Assembly: GCF_017742995.1 (NCBI RefSeq)
Contig: NZ_CP072425.1
Location: 2,232,001 to 2,296,000, forward strand
Source: Pseudoalteromonas viridis
GTDB lineage: Bacteria > Pseudomonadota > Gammaproteobacteria > Enterobacterales > Alteromonadaceae
Reading direction: 5' to 3'
Length of the DNA stretch: 64,000 nt
The position numbers and the translations under genes are program-made. The notes beneath the pieces were generated by a model. The model saw only the letters and a list, made by a program, of their open reading frames with translations, was not told the origin of the DNA and ran no database searches. Shown here piece after piece: positions 9,205 to 19,603 of the stretch. Position 1 is the stretch's first letter; each line of letters begins with the position of its first letter.

Positions 9205-10290
9205 ATGAAAGAGTCCGTCTATCGTAAGTTGGAAACGCTGGTAGAGCGCCACGAAGAAGTGGAAGCCATGCTGGGGGATCCGGAAGTTATTGGCGATCAA
9301 AATCGTTTTCGCGCGTTATCAAAAGAGTATTCAGAGCTGGAAGACGTCGTCAAGGCATTTACGGCTTATCAGCAGGCGCAGGAAGACGTGGCTGCGGCTG
9401 AAGAAATGCTCAAGGACTCGGATCCTGATATGCGCGAAATGGCGCAGGAAGAATATAAAGAAGCAAAAGAACAAATCAGTGAGCTTGAAGATCAGCTCCA
9501 GATCCTGATGCTGCCAAAAGACCCCAAAGACGACAACAATGTATTTTTGGAAGTCCGTGCCGGTACGGGCGGTGACGAAGCGGCTATCTTTGCCGGTGAC
9601 TTGTTCCGTATGTACAGCCGTTATGCCGAAACCCAGAAGTGGCAAGTAGAAGTGGTCAGTGCCAACGAAGGTGAACACGGTGGCTACAAAGAGATCATTG
9701 CTAACATCAAGGGCGACGGCGTGTACGGTAAGCTCAAGTTTGAGTCAGGTGCGCACCGCGTACAGCGTGTACCAGAGACTGAATCTCAGGGCCGCGTTCA
9801 CACGTCAGCCTGTACAGTGGCTGTGATGGCGGAGATCCCGGAAGCGGAAGCCATTGAAATTAACCCAGCCGACTTGAAAGTCGACACCTTCCGTGCCTCG
9901 GGCGCCGGTGGTCAGCACGTTAACAAAACTGACTCTGCTATCCGTATTACCCACATCCCAACGGGCGTTGTGGTTGAATGTCAGGACGAGCGTTCGCAGC
10001 ACAAAAACCGCGCCAAAGCGCTGTCGGTACTGGGCGCGCGCCTGCAACAGGCAGAAGATGAAAAACGTCAGGCTGCTGAGGCAAGCGAACGTCGTAATCT
10101 GGTAGGTAGCGGTGACCGCTCTGAGCGGATCCGGACTTACAACTATCCGCAGGGCCGTATTACGGATCACCGTATTAACCTGACGCTTTATCGTCTGAAT
10201 GAAGTTGTGGCCGGTGATCTGGGTGCGGTTATCGACCCGTTAGTATTGGAGTATCAGGCTGACCTGTTGGCAGCCATGGGCGACGACTAA
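9205..10290 (+). CDS. prfA: Peptide chain release factor 1
   Basis: 361 residues. RF1 reads UAA and UAG stop codons and triggers peptide release. The GGQ motif is at 235-237 ([15 protein letters not shown]), whose Gln is methylated by PrmC encoded next door. The codon-recognition tripeptide region reads [14 protein letters not shown], i.e. P-E-T at 190-192 where E. coli has P-A-T; the P-x-T pattern is kept. The stop overlaps the prmC start by one base (TAATG), implying coupled translation. Confidence 0.98.
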   Translation: MKESVYRKLETLVERHEEVEAMLGDPEVIGDQNRFRALSKEYSELEDVVKAFTAYQQAQEDVAAAEEMLKDSDPDMREMAQEEYKEAKEQISELEDQLQILMLPKDPKDDNNVFLEVRAGTGGDEAAIFAGDLFRMYSRYAETQKWQVEVVSANEGEHGGYKEIIANIKGDGVYGKLKFESGAHRVQRVPETESQGRVHTSACTVAVMAEIPEAEAIEINPADLKVDTFRASGAGGQHVNKTDSAIRITHIPTGVVVECQDERSQHKNRAKALSVLGARLQQAEDEKRQAAEASERRNLVGSGDRSERIRTYNYPQGRITDHRINLTLYRLNEVVAGDLGAVIDPLVLEYQADLLAAMGDD

Positions 10291-11138
10291 TGACGCAACA
10301 TTCAACCCTTGCCCAGGCGATTGCCTGGGCGAGCGGGCAACTTCAGAGCAGCTCAGAGTCGGCGAAACTCGATGCCGAAGTGCTGCTTTTGCATATCCTT
10401 CAGAAAAACCGTAGCTATTTATTTGCCTGGCCCGAAGCCGAGCTAAACGCCGAGCAGCAGCAGCGTTTTGCAACTCTGGTCGAACGTCGACAAGCGGGTG
10501 AGCCAGTTGCCCATCTTACCGGAGAGCGGGAATTCTGGAGCCTGCCTTTATACGTCAATAACAGTACACTGATCCCACGTCCGGATACCGAAACCCTGGT
10601 TGAGCAAGCGCTTGCATTGCCTTTGTCTGCGCAGGCCAAAGTACTCGATCTGGGCACCGGAACGGGCGCCATTGTACTGGCACTGGCATCGGAGCAGCCC
10701 GGCTGGCAGCTAATGGGTGTCGACTTCTCACATGATGCGGTAGCACTGGCAGAGAAAAACCGTCAGCGCCTTGGGTTTGAACATGTTGAGATCCGCCACA
10801 GTGACTGGTTTTCAGCATTAGCAGAGCAGCGTTTTGATCTGATTGTCAGCAATCCGCCCTATATTTGTGAGCAAGATGAGCATTTGAGCCAGGGCGATGT
10901 GCGTTTTGAGCCATTATCGGCTTTGGTAGCCCCGGAGCAAGGCTATGCCGATATCCGTCATATCATTGAGCAAGCTTTGGCCTATCTCACGCCAGATGGC
11001 TATTTGATGTTTGAGCACGGTTATCAGCAAGCGGCTGGTGTTCGGCAGATTTTTGCACAAATGAACTATCGCAATATACTTACAATAAAAGATATGGCAG
11101 GCTGTGATAGGGTGACGATGGCGCAAAAGCCACAGTAA
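10290..11138 (+). CDS. prmC: Release factor glutamine N5-methyltransferase
   Basis: 282 residues. It methylates the Gln of the GGQ motif in RF1 and RF2 using S-adenosylmethionine. The SAM-binding motif is VLDLGTGTGAIVLALA, and the catalytic NPPY is at 188-191 (LIVSNPPYICEQD). The N-terminal helical domain contains EPVAHLTGEREFWSLPLYV, typical of this family. Coupled to prfA by overlap. The gene ends 141 bp before a response-regulator gene, in a gap with a small hairpin (GCCAGC/GCTGGC, 11232-11251) but no T-run. Confidence 0.97.
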   Translation: MTQHSTLAQAIAWASGQLQSSSESAKLDAEVLLLHILQKNRSYLFAWPEAELNAEQQQRFATLVERRQAGEPVAHLTGEREFWSLPLYVNNSTLIPRPDTETLVEQALALPLSAQAKVLDLGTGTGAIVLALASEQPGWQLMGVDFSHDAVALAEKNRQRLGFEHVEIRHSDWFSALAEQRFDLIVSNPPYICEQDEHLSQGDVRFEPLSALVAPEQGYADIRHIIEQALAYLTPDGYLMFEHGYQQAAGVRQIFAQMNYRNILTIKDMAGCDRVTMAQKPQ

Positions 11139-11279
11139 TCCCACCTGGTTAAATCGCAGCAGTATGCATAGCCTGGACTTCTGTTCAGGATAAACATGCG
11201 CATGCAGTGCCGACTTTAAGTCCGCCAGCGGAGCATTGCTGGCGAGATATATGTATATAAGAGTGTTAAGGACTCTCCA

Positions 11280-12821
11280 ATGGATGATTTTTTGTTTTCA
11301 GACGATCCGGGTGAAGTAGAAGTACAGGAAAAAAGTGGCACCTGGAAGGTCATCATTGTTGATGATGAACCAGAAGTGCATGCGGTAACTAAGCTCGCGC
11401 TCAGCGACTTTGAATTTCAGAAAAAGCGCCTGGAATTTCTCAGTGCCTATTCAGGTGAGGAAGCAAAAAAGGTGGTTATGGACCACCCCGATGCCGCCAT
11501 TGTGCTGCTTGATGTGGTGATGGAAACGGATGATGCGGGCCTGCGAGTCGCGCAATATATCCGTGAAACAGCAAAGAATAATAACATTCGTATTATTTTG
11601 CGTACTGGCCAGCCTGGCCAGGCACCGGAGCGTCAGGTTATCGTCAATTATGATATCAATGACTACAAGTCTAAAACAGAACTGACGGCGCAAAAGCTGT
11701 TTACTGTGGTGATGTCGAGTTTGCGCTCTTACCGGGATATCTTATCTATAGACCAGTCCCGACAGGGGCTCGAAAAAATCATCACAGCCTCACGTAATAT
11801 TTTTGCCTCACACTCCATTGATCAATTTATAGAAGGCGTTATCCAGCAGCTTACCTCGTTACTGGGGACTGTGGATGAAGCCATTTATGCCACCTCTTTG
11901 GTCGCCAGCAACGACCCTAGTGACAGCAGCGACAAACTGGTGGTGTTTACCGGTCGGGGCGAATTTGCCAGAAGCGAAGGCAAACCAATAGAAGACGTAC
12001 TGGCGCCGGAACAAATGGAAGCCTGTCGACAGGCCTTGCAAGACCGCGGGATTGTTTACAAGGACAACTACCTGTTTGCTTACTGCTCCAGCGAATATAA
12101 TCATGCCTCTATGTTGTTTGTATCAGGGATCCCTGAGTTTTTGACCGACACACAAAAACACCTGATCAAAATATTCTCGCAAAACGTACAACTGGCTTAT
12201 GAAAATGTTCAGCTGCAGGCGGAAATTGAAGACACCCAGCAGGAGCTGGTATATCGCCTGAGTGAAGCGCTGGAGCAACGCTCGACCGAATCGGGTAATC
12301 ACGTAAAACGTGTGGCCAACATCTGTTATGTGCTGGCCAAGCGCTATGGCCTGAGTTATCGCGAAGCCGAGTTGGTGCGACTGGCGTCGCCACTGCACGA
12401 TGTGGGCAATGTGGGCATTCCCGATGCCATTTTGAACAAACCCAATAAGCTTGCGGACGAAGAGTGGGAGGTGATGAAATCTCACACTCAAAAAGGCTAT
12501 CAGATCTTGCGCGATTCACGCCGTGAAATCGTCAATGCCGGCGCTATGATCGCCCGTGACCACCACGAGCGCTGGGATGGCAGCGGCTACCCAAGCGGTA
12601 AAAAAGGCGAAGAAATCCATATTTTTGGTCGTATTGCCGCGATTGCGGATGTGTACGACTCAATGCGTCACGAGCGCTGTTACCGTCCTGCTTATAATCT
12701 GGAAGAAGTAGTAGCAGAAATTAACAGCCAAAAGGGCAAGCATTTTGACCCCAAACTGGTTGATGTGTTTAATGACGCAATTGATGAGCTGGAGCAGATC
12801 CTGGCTCGCCTGGAAGATTAA
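11280..12821 (+). CDS. Response regulator with DUF3369 and HD-GYP phosphodiesterase domains
   Basis: 513 residues in three parts. Residues about 20-145 are a receiver domain (VIIVDDEPEVHAVTKLAL; phospho-acceptor D78 in VLLDVVMETD). Residues about 165-310 match the pattern of DUF3369, a GAF-like sensor module. Residues about 325-505 are an HD-GYP domain, with H373-D374 in LHDVGNVGIPDAIL and the G-Y-P at 436-438 in HHERWDGSGYP. HD-GYP proteins hydrolyse cyclic di-GMP, and both metal motifs look intact, so it is probably active. It sits between prmC and sirB2, where E. coli has no gene. AAGGA lies nine bases before the ATG. The partner kinase is unknown. Confidence 0.93.
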   Translation: MDDFLFSDDPGEVEVQEKSGTWKVIIVDDEPEVHAVTKLALSDFEFQKKRLEFLSAYSGEEAKKVVMDHPDAAIVLLDVVMETDDAGLRVAQYIRETAKNNNIRIILRTGQPGQAPERQVIVNYDINDYKSKTELTAQKLFTVVMSSLRSYRDILSIDQSRQGLEKIITASRNIFASHSIDQFIEGVIQQLTSLLGTVDEAIYATSLVASNDPSDSSDKLVVFTGRGEFARSEGKPIEDVLAPEQMEACRQALQDRGIVYKDNYLFAYCSSEYNHASMLFVSGIPEFLTDTQKHLIKIFSQNVQLAYENVQLQAEIEDTQQELVYRLSEALEQRSTESGNHVKRVANICYVLAKRYGLSYREAELVRLASPLHDVGNVGIPDAILNKPNKLADEEWEVMKSHTQKGYQILRDSRREIVNAGAMIARDHHERWDGSGYPSGKKGEEIHIFGRIAAIADVYDSMRHERCYRPAYNLEEVVAEINSQKGKHFDPKLVDVFNDAIDELEQILARLED

Positions 12822-12850
12822 TTTAATCGTTTATTTAATAAGGGGCAATT

Positions 12851-13225
12851 TTGGACTACATGGCACTTAAACACACGCATGTGATGTTTGCAGTTTTGAG
12901 TATTATTTTGTTTTACACCCGGGCAATCTCGCGCCTGGCCAGTGGCAAGCTGGCTGCCAACAAAGGGGTGTTCATCGCCAGCCACAGTATTGATACTGTA
13001 CTGCTGATCTCAGCAGTGTCACTGGCGGTAATGGCCAGTCTTAATCCGGCGCAGCAGCCCTGGTTGATGGAAAAAATAATCCTGGTTATCGCTTACATCG
13101 CACTGGGTTTTGTAATCGCAAAATCAACCACCAAAGCCAAACAGGTAGGCGCACTGGTGCTGGCTACACTGACCTTACTTGCCGTTGGCTACCTCGCCAG
13201 TGCCAAAAATGCCCTGATATTATAA
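12851..13225 (+). CDS. sirB2: SirB2-family inner-membrane protein
   Basis: 124 residues, four predicted hydrophobic segments (VMFAVLSIILFY, IDTVLLISAVSLAVMA, IILVIAYIALGFVIA, LVLATLTLLAVGYLA). SirB2 is a small integral-membrane protein of poorly known function found in the hemA-prfA-prmC-sirB2-sirB1-kdsA region. The start is taken as TTG at 12851 because AGGGG lies five bases before it; the alternative ATG at 12860 would have a 14-base gap. Followed by a GGGCAGC/GCTGCCC hairpin at about 13236-13252. Confidence 0.85.
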   Translation: MDYMALKHTHVMFAVLSIILFYTRAISRLASGKLAANKGVFIASHSIDTVLLISAVSLAVMASLNPAQQPWLMEKIILVIAYIALGFVIAKSTTKAKQVGALVLATLTLLAVGYLASAKNALIL

Positions 13226-13367
13226 CACTCAGGCCGGGCAGCCTTGCTGCCCAAAACCCCCGCAACTCGACCAATTTACCCGCGTAAAAAAATCCCCTTG
13301 GGAATGTGTTGAAAAATGTTACACTAGTCCATTATGACTATAGACAGTAGAAAATAGTTCGTTATTT

Positions 13368-14171
13368 ATGACTGATATCTGGTTCGATGAACACGACACA
13401 AGTACGGATCATTTCTCGACGCCTGCCTTGTTACGTTGTATCTGGGCTGAGCCACACTGGGACGCGCAGGCCGATACCTCACACACGCTATGTTTACTGG
13501 CCGAGCTGGAGCAGGCTGTTGACGACATTTGTCATCAAAATGATGATAAGCACAAGTGTGTGGATGCACTGCTCGATACGTTTTATACCCAATGGTTATT
13601 TAGCGGCACGGACCAAAAAGTGCCCGAGCATTTGCTAAACAACGTCTGTTATGTGCTAAAAATGCGCAGCGGTACCAGCATGGCGCTGGCCCTGATCCTG
13701 GTGCACTTACTGGAACGCGCTAAGCTGACTGCAAGCCTGGCCATCAACCAGGGAGATGTGCTGGTGCATATTGCATTGAGCGACGAGGAAGGCTACATCA
13801 TAGATCCCAGCTCTGGCCACCAGTCCTGGTATGTGATCCCGGAAAATGGCGATGATAAAGAGCAGGAGCCCATGGAGCTGGTATTTGGCGAGGAAGCCTT
13901 CAAGCTTTACCTTGCCCAGCAAAAGTGGTCGTTTATTGCGGCCGAAAAATTTGGTCATGCACTGAGCTGCGTTGAAATGCTGATGGAATTACTGGGTGAT
14001 GACCCTTATGAGCGCCGTGACAGGGGCTATTTGCTGAATCAACTTAACTGCCCGAAAATGGCCAAAGACGATCTACAATTCTTTGTGGATGAATGCCCGG
14101 ACGACCCGACCATAGAGCTCATTCAAAATCAAATCGCAGAGCTGGCCGATCACAATAATATCCTGCATTAA
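13368..14171 (+). CDS. sirB1: SirB1-family protein (transglutaminase-like fold, TPR-like C-terminus)
   Basis: 267 residues. The central region (LKMRSGTSMALALILVHLLERAKL, then DVLVHIALSDEEGYIIDPSSG) corresponds to the SirB1 transglutaminase-like core. In the usual pattern a Cys follows the SG; here the visible residue after GTS is Met (SGTSMAL), so catalytic activity should not be assumed. The C-terminal part (DPYERRDRGYLLNQLNCPKMAKDDL) is the conserved TPR-like segment. Biochemical role unknown. Position between sirB2 and kdsA supports the family call; a DUF819 gene intervenes before kdsA. Confidence 0.85.
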   Translation: MTDIWFDEHDTSTDHFSTPALLRCIWAEPHWDAQADTSHTLCLLAELEQAVDDICHQNDDKHKCVDALLDTFYTQWLFSGTDQKVPEHLLNNVCYVLKMRSGTSMALALILVHLLERAKLTASLAINQGDVLVHIALSDEEGYIIDPSSGHQSWYVIPENGDDKEQEPMELVFGEEAFKLYLAQQKWSFIAAEKFGHALSCVEMLMELLGDDPYERRDRGYLLNQLNCPKMAKDDLQFFVDECPDDPTIELIQNQIAELADHNNILH

Positions 14172-14281
14172 GTGAGGCCAGCAGGCACTGCATAATAGGG
14201 AGCTTCGCCGTTTTGTTCACTTGCATACCCGGCATGGCTCCCCAAGCGGTTTTTGTATAATCAAGGAAACAGAGAGATCCC

Positions 14282-15532
14282 ATGCAAGAGAGTAGTGTAC
14301 TCATTACCAATAACGCCGTTGTGCTTGGCCTGTTAGCCATTATTCTGGGGTTTGTGTTTTATACCTCTAATCTGAAAACCGGGTTCTGGGCCAAGTTCTA
14401 TCGCTATGTGCCGGCCCTGTTAATGTGCTACTTCCTGCCTTCCTTATTGAATACCTTCGGCATTGTTGATGGCAGCGGCAATGATGTTTATACGGTTGCT
14501 AAGTACTTTTTGCTGCCAGCCTGTCTGGTGTTGCTGACCTTAAGCATCGATCTCAAGTCCATCATGGGACTCGGCAAGCGCGCCATCATTATGTTTCTGA
14601 CCGGTACGGTCGGCGTGGTGCTTGGCGGGCCGATAGCACTGCTGATAACGGCCACCTTTATGCCGGAATTACTCGGTGTAGCCGGACCAGAAGCCGTCTG
14701 GCGTGGTATGGCGGCACTGGCCGGTAGCTGGATTGGCGGTGGTGCCAACATGGTGGCGATGAAAGAAATTTACGGCGCCGGGGGCGAGATCTTCACCATT
14801 ATGGTGACCGTGGACATAGTGGTTGCCAACCTGTGGATGGCTGGCCTGTTGTTTTTAGCCGCCAGACACAAAGAAATTGACGCGCGCACCGGTGCTGATA
14901 CGGCCTCGATTGAGCGTTTGATTGACAAAGTACAGGCCTTCGAAGCCGAGCACGCAAGACGGCCCGAATTACAGGACCTTATGCTGCTGATTGCCTTTGC
15001 CTTCGGTGCAACCGGCCTGGCGCATTTTGCCGCTGATCTGCTGGTACCTTACTTTGCCAGTAATTTCCCGGAGCTGAAGAAGTTCTCTCTGCATTCCAAA
15101 CTGTTCTGGATCATCGTACTGGTCACCACCATCGGCCTGGCGCTGTCTTTCACCAAAGCTCGCAACTTTGAGGCCGTGGGCGCCTCCAAAGTGGGGAGCA
15201 GCTTTTTATACATCCTGGTGGCAACCATAGGCTTGCACATGGATATCACTAAAATCGTCGAGGCCCCTAAGTATGTCGTCATTGGTCTGATCTGGATGGC
15301 AGTGCATGTGGGGTTATTGTTTTTGGTGGCTAAACTCATTAAAGCGCCCGTGTTTTACGTGGCGGTTGGCAGCAAGGCCAATATTGGCGGCGCGGCATCT
15401 GCGCCTGTGGTTGCGTCAGCGTTCCACCCGGCACTGGCGCCGGTGGGCGTGCTGTTAGCCGTACTTGGCTATGCGCTGGGCACCTACGCGGCCTGGCTAT
15501 GCGGACAACTTTTACGTGTGATTGGCAGTTAG
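14282..15532 (+). CDS. DUF819-family integral membrane protein
   Basis: 416 residues with about 10-11 hydrophobic segments. The signature GSWIGGGANMVAMKEIYG near residue 150 and KANIGGAASAPVVASAFHP near residue 365 are typical of DUF819 (YjcL-like), whose two glycine-rich halves suggest an inverted-repeat transporter fold. Substrate unknown. A cytosolic loop (KEIDARTGADTASIERLIDK) separates the halves. It lies between sirB1 and kdsA, 33 bp before kdsA on the same strand, an insertion relative to the enterobacterial order. Confidence 0.88.
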   Translation: MQESSVLITNNAVVLGLLAIILGFVFYTSNLKTGFWAKFYRYVPALLMCYFLPSLLNTFGIVDGSGNDVYTVAKYFLLPACLVLLTLSIDLKSIMGLGKRAIIMFLTGTVGVVLGGPIALLITATFMPELLGVAGPEAVWRGMAALAGSWIGGGANMVAMKEIYGAGGEIFTIMVTVDIVVANLWMAGLLFLAARHKEIDARTGADTASIERLIDKVQAFEAEHARRPELQDLMLLIAFAFGATGLAHFAADLLVPYFASNFPELKKFSLHSKLFWIIVLVTTIGLALSFTKARNFEAVGASKVGSSFLYILVATIGLHMDITKIVEAPKYVVIGLIWMAVHVGLLFLVAKLIKAPVFYVAVGSKANIGGAASAPVVASAFHPALAPVGVLLAVLGYALGTYAAWLCGQLLRVIGS

Positions 15533-16420
<888 letters not shown>

Positions 16421-16432
16421 CATGACACTTAC

Positions 16433-16458
16433 TGGCGGAGGAGACTCCGCCATTTTTA
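16433..16458 (+). terminator. Rho-independent terminator after kdsA
   Basis: Perfect 8-bp stem TGGCGGAG/CTCCGCCA with a GAGA loop followed directly by TTTTTAT. Confidence 0.92.
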
Positions 16459-16482
16459 TCAGCCTGGTTTGGAACACCCGCC

Positions 16483-17376
16483 ATGTCACGACGATTACCC
16501 CCATTAAATGCACTGAAAGCTTTTGAGGCCGCAGCCCGGCATCTGAGTTTTACCAAGGCCGCAGAAGAGCTGTTTGTTACTCAGGCGGCCATCAGCCACC
16601 AGATCAAAATTCTGGAAGAGCACCTCGGGGTTAAACTCTTTTTACGTAAAAACCGCTCCTTGCTGTTAACGGAAGAAGGGCAGGGTTATTTCCTGGATAT
16701 CAAAGAGCTGTTTTCTCAGCTCATAGATGCCACCGAAAGGCTATTAGCACGCGGTGCAAAAGGGTCGCTCACAGTGAGCCTGACGCCCAGTTTTGCCATT
16801 CAGTGGCTGGTGCCCAGGCTGAGCCTGTTTAATGAGTTGCACCCCGACATTGATGTGCGAATAAAAGCACAGGATCTGGATGAAAACTCATTAACCGATG
16901 ACGTGGATGTGGCCATTTATTATGGCCGGGGCAACTGGAGCGGCGTGCAAACCCACAAGCTGCATACTGAATACCTGGTGCCTATGTGTAGCCCCTTGCT
17001 GCTCAATGGCCCTAAGCCGCTGGATCAGCCCAGCGACCTGGCGAATCACACCCTGCTGCATGATACTACCCGGCGTGCCTGGAAAGCCTGGCTTAAAACC
17101 GCCGGGGTGCGCAACGTACCGGCCAACACCGGACCAATTTTCAGTCACTCATCCATGGTGACTCAGGCAGCGGTGCATGGTCAGGGGATCGCGCTGGGCA
17201 ACAGCGTATTGGCTAAACCTGACCTGGATGCAGGCCGTTTGATCATTCCATTTAGCCATCACCTGGAAAGTAAAAATGCTTACTATCTGGTGTGTCGTGA
17301 ATCTCAGGCTGAATTAGGTAAAATAGTGTCCTTCAAAAACTGGATGCTGGAAATGGTAGAGCAGGAACAACAATGA
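16483..17376 (+). CDS. gcvA: LysR-family transcriptional regulator, GcvA-like
   Basis: 297 residues. The N-terminal winged HTH (RLPPLNALKAFEAAARHLSF, AAISHQIKILEEHLGVKLF) is very close to the GcvA pattern, and the C-terminal LysR substrate-binding domain begins near residue 90 (GSLTVSLTPSFAIQWLVPRL). GcvA in enterobacteria controls the glycine-cleavage operon and acts with GcvR. The order gcvA, ygdD, rlmM matches E. coli, which supports orthology, with a hydrolase gene inserted after gcvA. Its stop overlaps the hydrolase start by four bases (ATGA). Confidence 0.88.
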   Translation: MSRRLPPLNALKAFEAAARHLSFTKAAEELFVTQAAISHQIKILEEHLGVKLFLRKNRSLLLTEEGQGYFLDIKELFSQLIDATERLLARGAKGSLTVSLTPSFAIQWLVPRLSLFNELHPDIDVRIKAQDLDENSLTDDVDVAIYYGRGNWSGVQTHKLHTEYLVPMCSPLLLNGPKPLDQPSDLANHTLLHDTTRRAWKAWLKTAGVRNVPANTGPIFSHSSMVTQAAVHGQGIALGNSVLAKPDLDAGRLIIPFSHHLESKNAYYLVCRESQAELGKIVSFKNWMLEMVEQEQQ

Positions 17377-18035
17377 CGCACAGCGAAGTAAAGATTGATA
17401 TCGAGTGGCATCAGGCTGACGCACCTCTGGCGCAACTTATCCTGGCCCATGGCGCAGGAGCGGGCCGCGACAGCGACTTTATGCAGGACATGGCAAACCG
17501 CCTTAGCGCGTTGGGAGTCACTGTCGGGCTGTTTGATTTTGGCTATATGCAGATGGCAAAGGCGCTGGATAAACGTCGTCCGCCGGAGCGTGCCCCTAAA
17601 TTGCTGGCCCATTATCGTGATGTACTGAGCGCGCAGCTCGACGGCTTACCTGTGTTTATCGGTGGTAAGTCGATGGGCGGGCGTATGGCATCTATGCTGG
17701 TCTGTGAAGACGATATTCAGGTACAGGGCGTATTTGCGCTGGGTTATCCGTTTCACCCACCGGGCAAACCCGAGAAACTGCGTACCGAGCACTTTGCCGA
17801 TATCCCTTGCCCGTTTGTGGTGCTGCAAGGAGAGCGCGATACGTTTGGTAATCACGCCGAGGTCACGGCTTTAGCATCGCAAGCTGAAGAAAAGAGCTGG
17901 CCTGAGCTGGTATGGCTTAAAGATGGCGACCATTCGTTGAAGCCGCGCAAAGCCAGCGGCCTGACAGAAGCGCAAAACCGCCAGCTGGCAGCTGAGGCCA
18001 TTGCAACTAAAATTGCGGAGATACTCCATGGCTAA
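17373..18035 (+). CDS. Alpha/beta hydrolase, KANL3/Tex30-like
   Basis: 220 residues. An alpha/beta-hydrolase fold with nucleophile elbow GGKSMGGRMA (Ser near residue 101), an acidic residue in VLQGERDTFG and a C-terminal His in LKDGDHSLKPRK. The oxyanion region is LILAHGAGAGRDSDFM near the N-terminus. Substrate unknown. Translationally coupled to gcvA upstream, and the ygdD start lies eight bases inside its 3' end, so gcvA-hydrolase-ygdD-rlmM is probably one transcript. Confidence 0.85.
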   Translation: MTHSEVKIDIEWHQADAPLAQLILAHGAGAGRDSDFMQDMANRLSALGVTVGLFDFGYMQMAKALDKRRPPERAPKLLAHYRDVLSAQLDGLPVFIGGKSMGGRMASMLVCEDDIQVQGVFALGYPFHPPGKPEKLRTEHFADIPCPFVVLQGERDTFGNHAEVTALASQAEEKSWPELVWLKDGDHSLKPRKASGLTEAQNRQLAAEAIATKIAEILHG

Positions 18036-18396
18036 GCTATTCTTACTGCTGGGCGGAGCATTTTGTATGCTGTCGGTCATGCTGGGGGCCTTTGCGGCGC
18101 ATGGCCTGAAAAGCCGTTTGAGTGACTATGCCATTGGCATATTTAAAACCGGCGCTGAATATCAGATGACACATGGCCTGGCATTGCTGGCCGTAGCCAT
18201 GCTCCTGAAATGGGGCGTGAAAGTTCAGCTCTCGGGCTATTTATTTGCGACCGGGATTGTCCTGTTCAGTGGCAGCCTGTATTTGCTGGCGCTGACCAGT
18301 GCCAAGTGGCTGGGACCGATTACGCCACTGGGCGGACTGTGTTTTATTCTTGGCTGGGCCTGGCTGCTGCTTCAGGTTGCCCGCCAGCCCTTTTAA
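18028..18396 (+). CDS. ygdD: DUF423 small inner-membrane protein YgdD
   Basis: 122 residues from ATG at 18028, preceded by GGAG seven bases away; a longer frame opening at 18001 lacks a site and lies inside the previous gene. Four hydrophobic segments and the family hallmark VMLGAFAAHGLKSRL near the N-terminus, then FKTGAEYQMTHGLALL and GPITPLGGLCFILGW. Function unknown in the family. Conserved neighbour of gcvA and rlmM. Confidence 0.93.
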   Translation: MAKLFLLLGGAFCMLSVMLGAFAAHGLKSRLSDYAIGIFKTGAEYQMTHGLALLAVAMLLKWGVKVQLSGYLFATGIVLFSGSLYLLALTSAKWLGPITPLGGLCFILGWAWLLLQVARQPF

Positions 18397-18419
18397 TTGA
18401 TTAGAGACTTTTTATCACT

Positions 18420-19505
18420 ATGTCTAGTGTGGTTATTTATTGCCGAAGCGGCTTTGAAAGCGATGCGGCGGCCGAAATTACGCATCACGCCGCGTTACAT
18501 AATGTCGCCGGTTACGTAAAAGCTAAGCCCAATACGGGCTATGTGACCTTTGAGTGTTTTGACCCGGCTCAGAGCGAGCTGCTACTCAAACAGGTTGATT
18601 TTTCCAGCCTGGTGTTTGCCCGCCAGTGGTTTGCGGGTGTGCTGTTAAGCAAAATGCCCGTTGAAGACCGCGTATCTGAGATCAAACAGGTGGTTGGGGA
18701 TTTCCCTTTGTGTGGCGATCTGCGGGTAGAAACCCCGGATACCAATGAAGGTAAAGAGCTGTCGAAGTTCTGTAAGAAATTCTCGACGCCGCTGGCCAAA
18801 GCGCTGGAGAAGCAAAATAAGCTGACCCGCGACCACAAAGCCCACAAACCGGTGCTGCATGTGTTGTTTCTGGCAAACGACACCGCCTATGTCGGTTACT
18901 CATTCAGTCATAACAACTCGCCGTTCTTCATGGGGATCCCCAGGCTGAAAATGCCGGCTGATGCACCGAGTCGCTCAACGCTGAAGCTGGATGAAGCCTT
19001 CAATGTCTTTGTTGGTAAAGAGAACGAACCTGACCGGGTTCGCTCTGGTATGCGCGGTGTGGATTTGGGTGCCTGTCCGGGTGGCTGGACCTATCAGCTG
19101 GTACGCCGCGGGTTGTTTGTGGCAGCAATCGACAATGGTCCGATGAACGACGATTTGATGGAAACCGGGCAGGTAAAGCACTTCCGCGAAGACGGCTTTA
19201 AATACCGCCCCGAAAAGCGCAACATCGACTGGCTGGTGTGTGACATGGTTGAAAAACCAACCCGCGTCAGCGAGCTAATGGTCGACTGGATAGTCAACGG
19301 CTTTGTCCGCGAGTTGATCTTCAACCTCAAACTGCCCATGAAAAAACGTTTTGATACGGTTTATGAGTGTTTGACGCTGATCCGCGATGAGCTGAAAAAG
19401 TACGGCGTAGGCTACGAGCTACAGGCCAAACACCTCTACCACGACCGCGAAGAAGTAACCGTGCACATTCAGGTACTGAAAGTGCCGCAAAACCTCTACA
19501 GCTAA
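18420..19505 (+). CDS. rlmM: 23S rRNA (cytidine-2498 2'-O)-methyltransferase RlmM
   Basis: 361 residues. RlmM methylates the ribose of C2498 in 23S rRNA. An N-terminal THUMP-like region (VVIYCRSGFESDAAAEITHH) is followed by a Rossmann methyltransferase domain with SAM motif GVDLGACPGGWTYQL near residue 210, a catalytic-type Lys in FNLKLPMKKRFD and a C-terminal YHDREEVTVHI. It lies 23 bp after ygdD. No clear terminator follows. Confidence 0.96.
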   Translation: MSSVVIYCRSGFESDAAAEITHHAALHNVAGYVKAKPNTGYVTFECFDPAQSELLLKQVDFSSLVFARQWFAGVLLSKMPVEDRVSEIKQVVGDFPLCGDLRVETPDTNEGKELSKFCKKFSTPLAKALEKQNKLTRDHKAHKPVLHVLFLANDTAYVGYSFSHNNSPFFMGIPRLKMPADAPSRSTLKLDEAFNVFVGKENEPDRVRSGMRGVDLGACPGGWTYQLVRRGLFVAAIDNGPMNDDLMETGQVKHFREDGFKYRPEKRNIDWLVCDMVEKPTRVSELMVDWIVNGFVRELIFNLKLPMKKRFDTVYECLTLIRDELKKYGVGYELQAKHLYHDREEVTVHIQVLKVPQNLYS

Positions 19506-19603
19506 GTTCTGCTCGGCGGCAGTCTTGTTGACTGTCGCTTATTCCAGTTTCAGCCAAATTCCACTCAAAAAACGAAAATGGCCTCTGATGTTGAGCCTTT
19601 GAA

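Noticed and set aside
13290..13345. Possible promoter before sirB1 (TTGAAA, 17 bp, TTATGA)
   Set aside because: The -10 is poor and such matches are frequent by chance; not listed as a feature.
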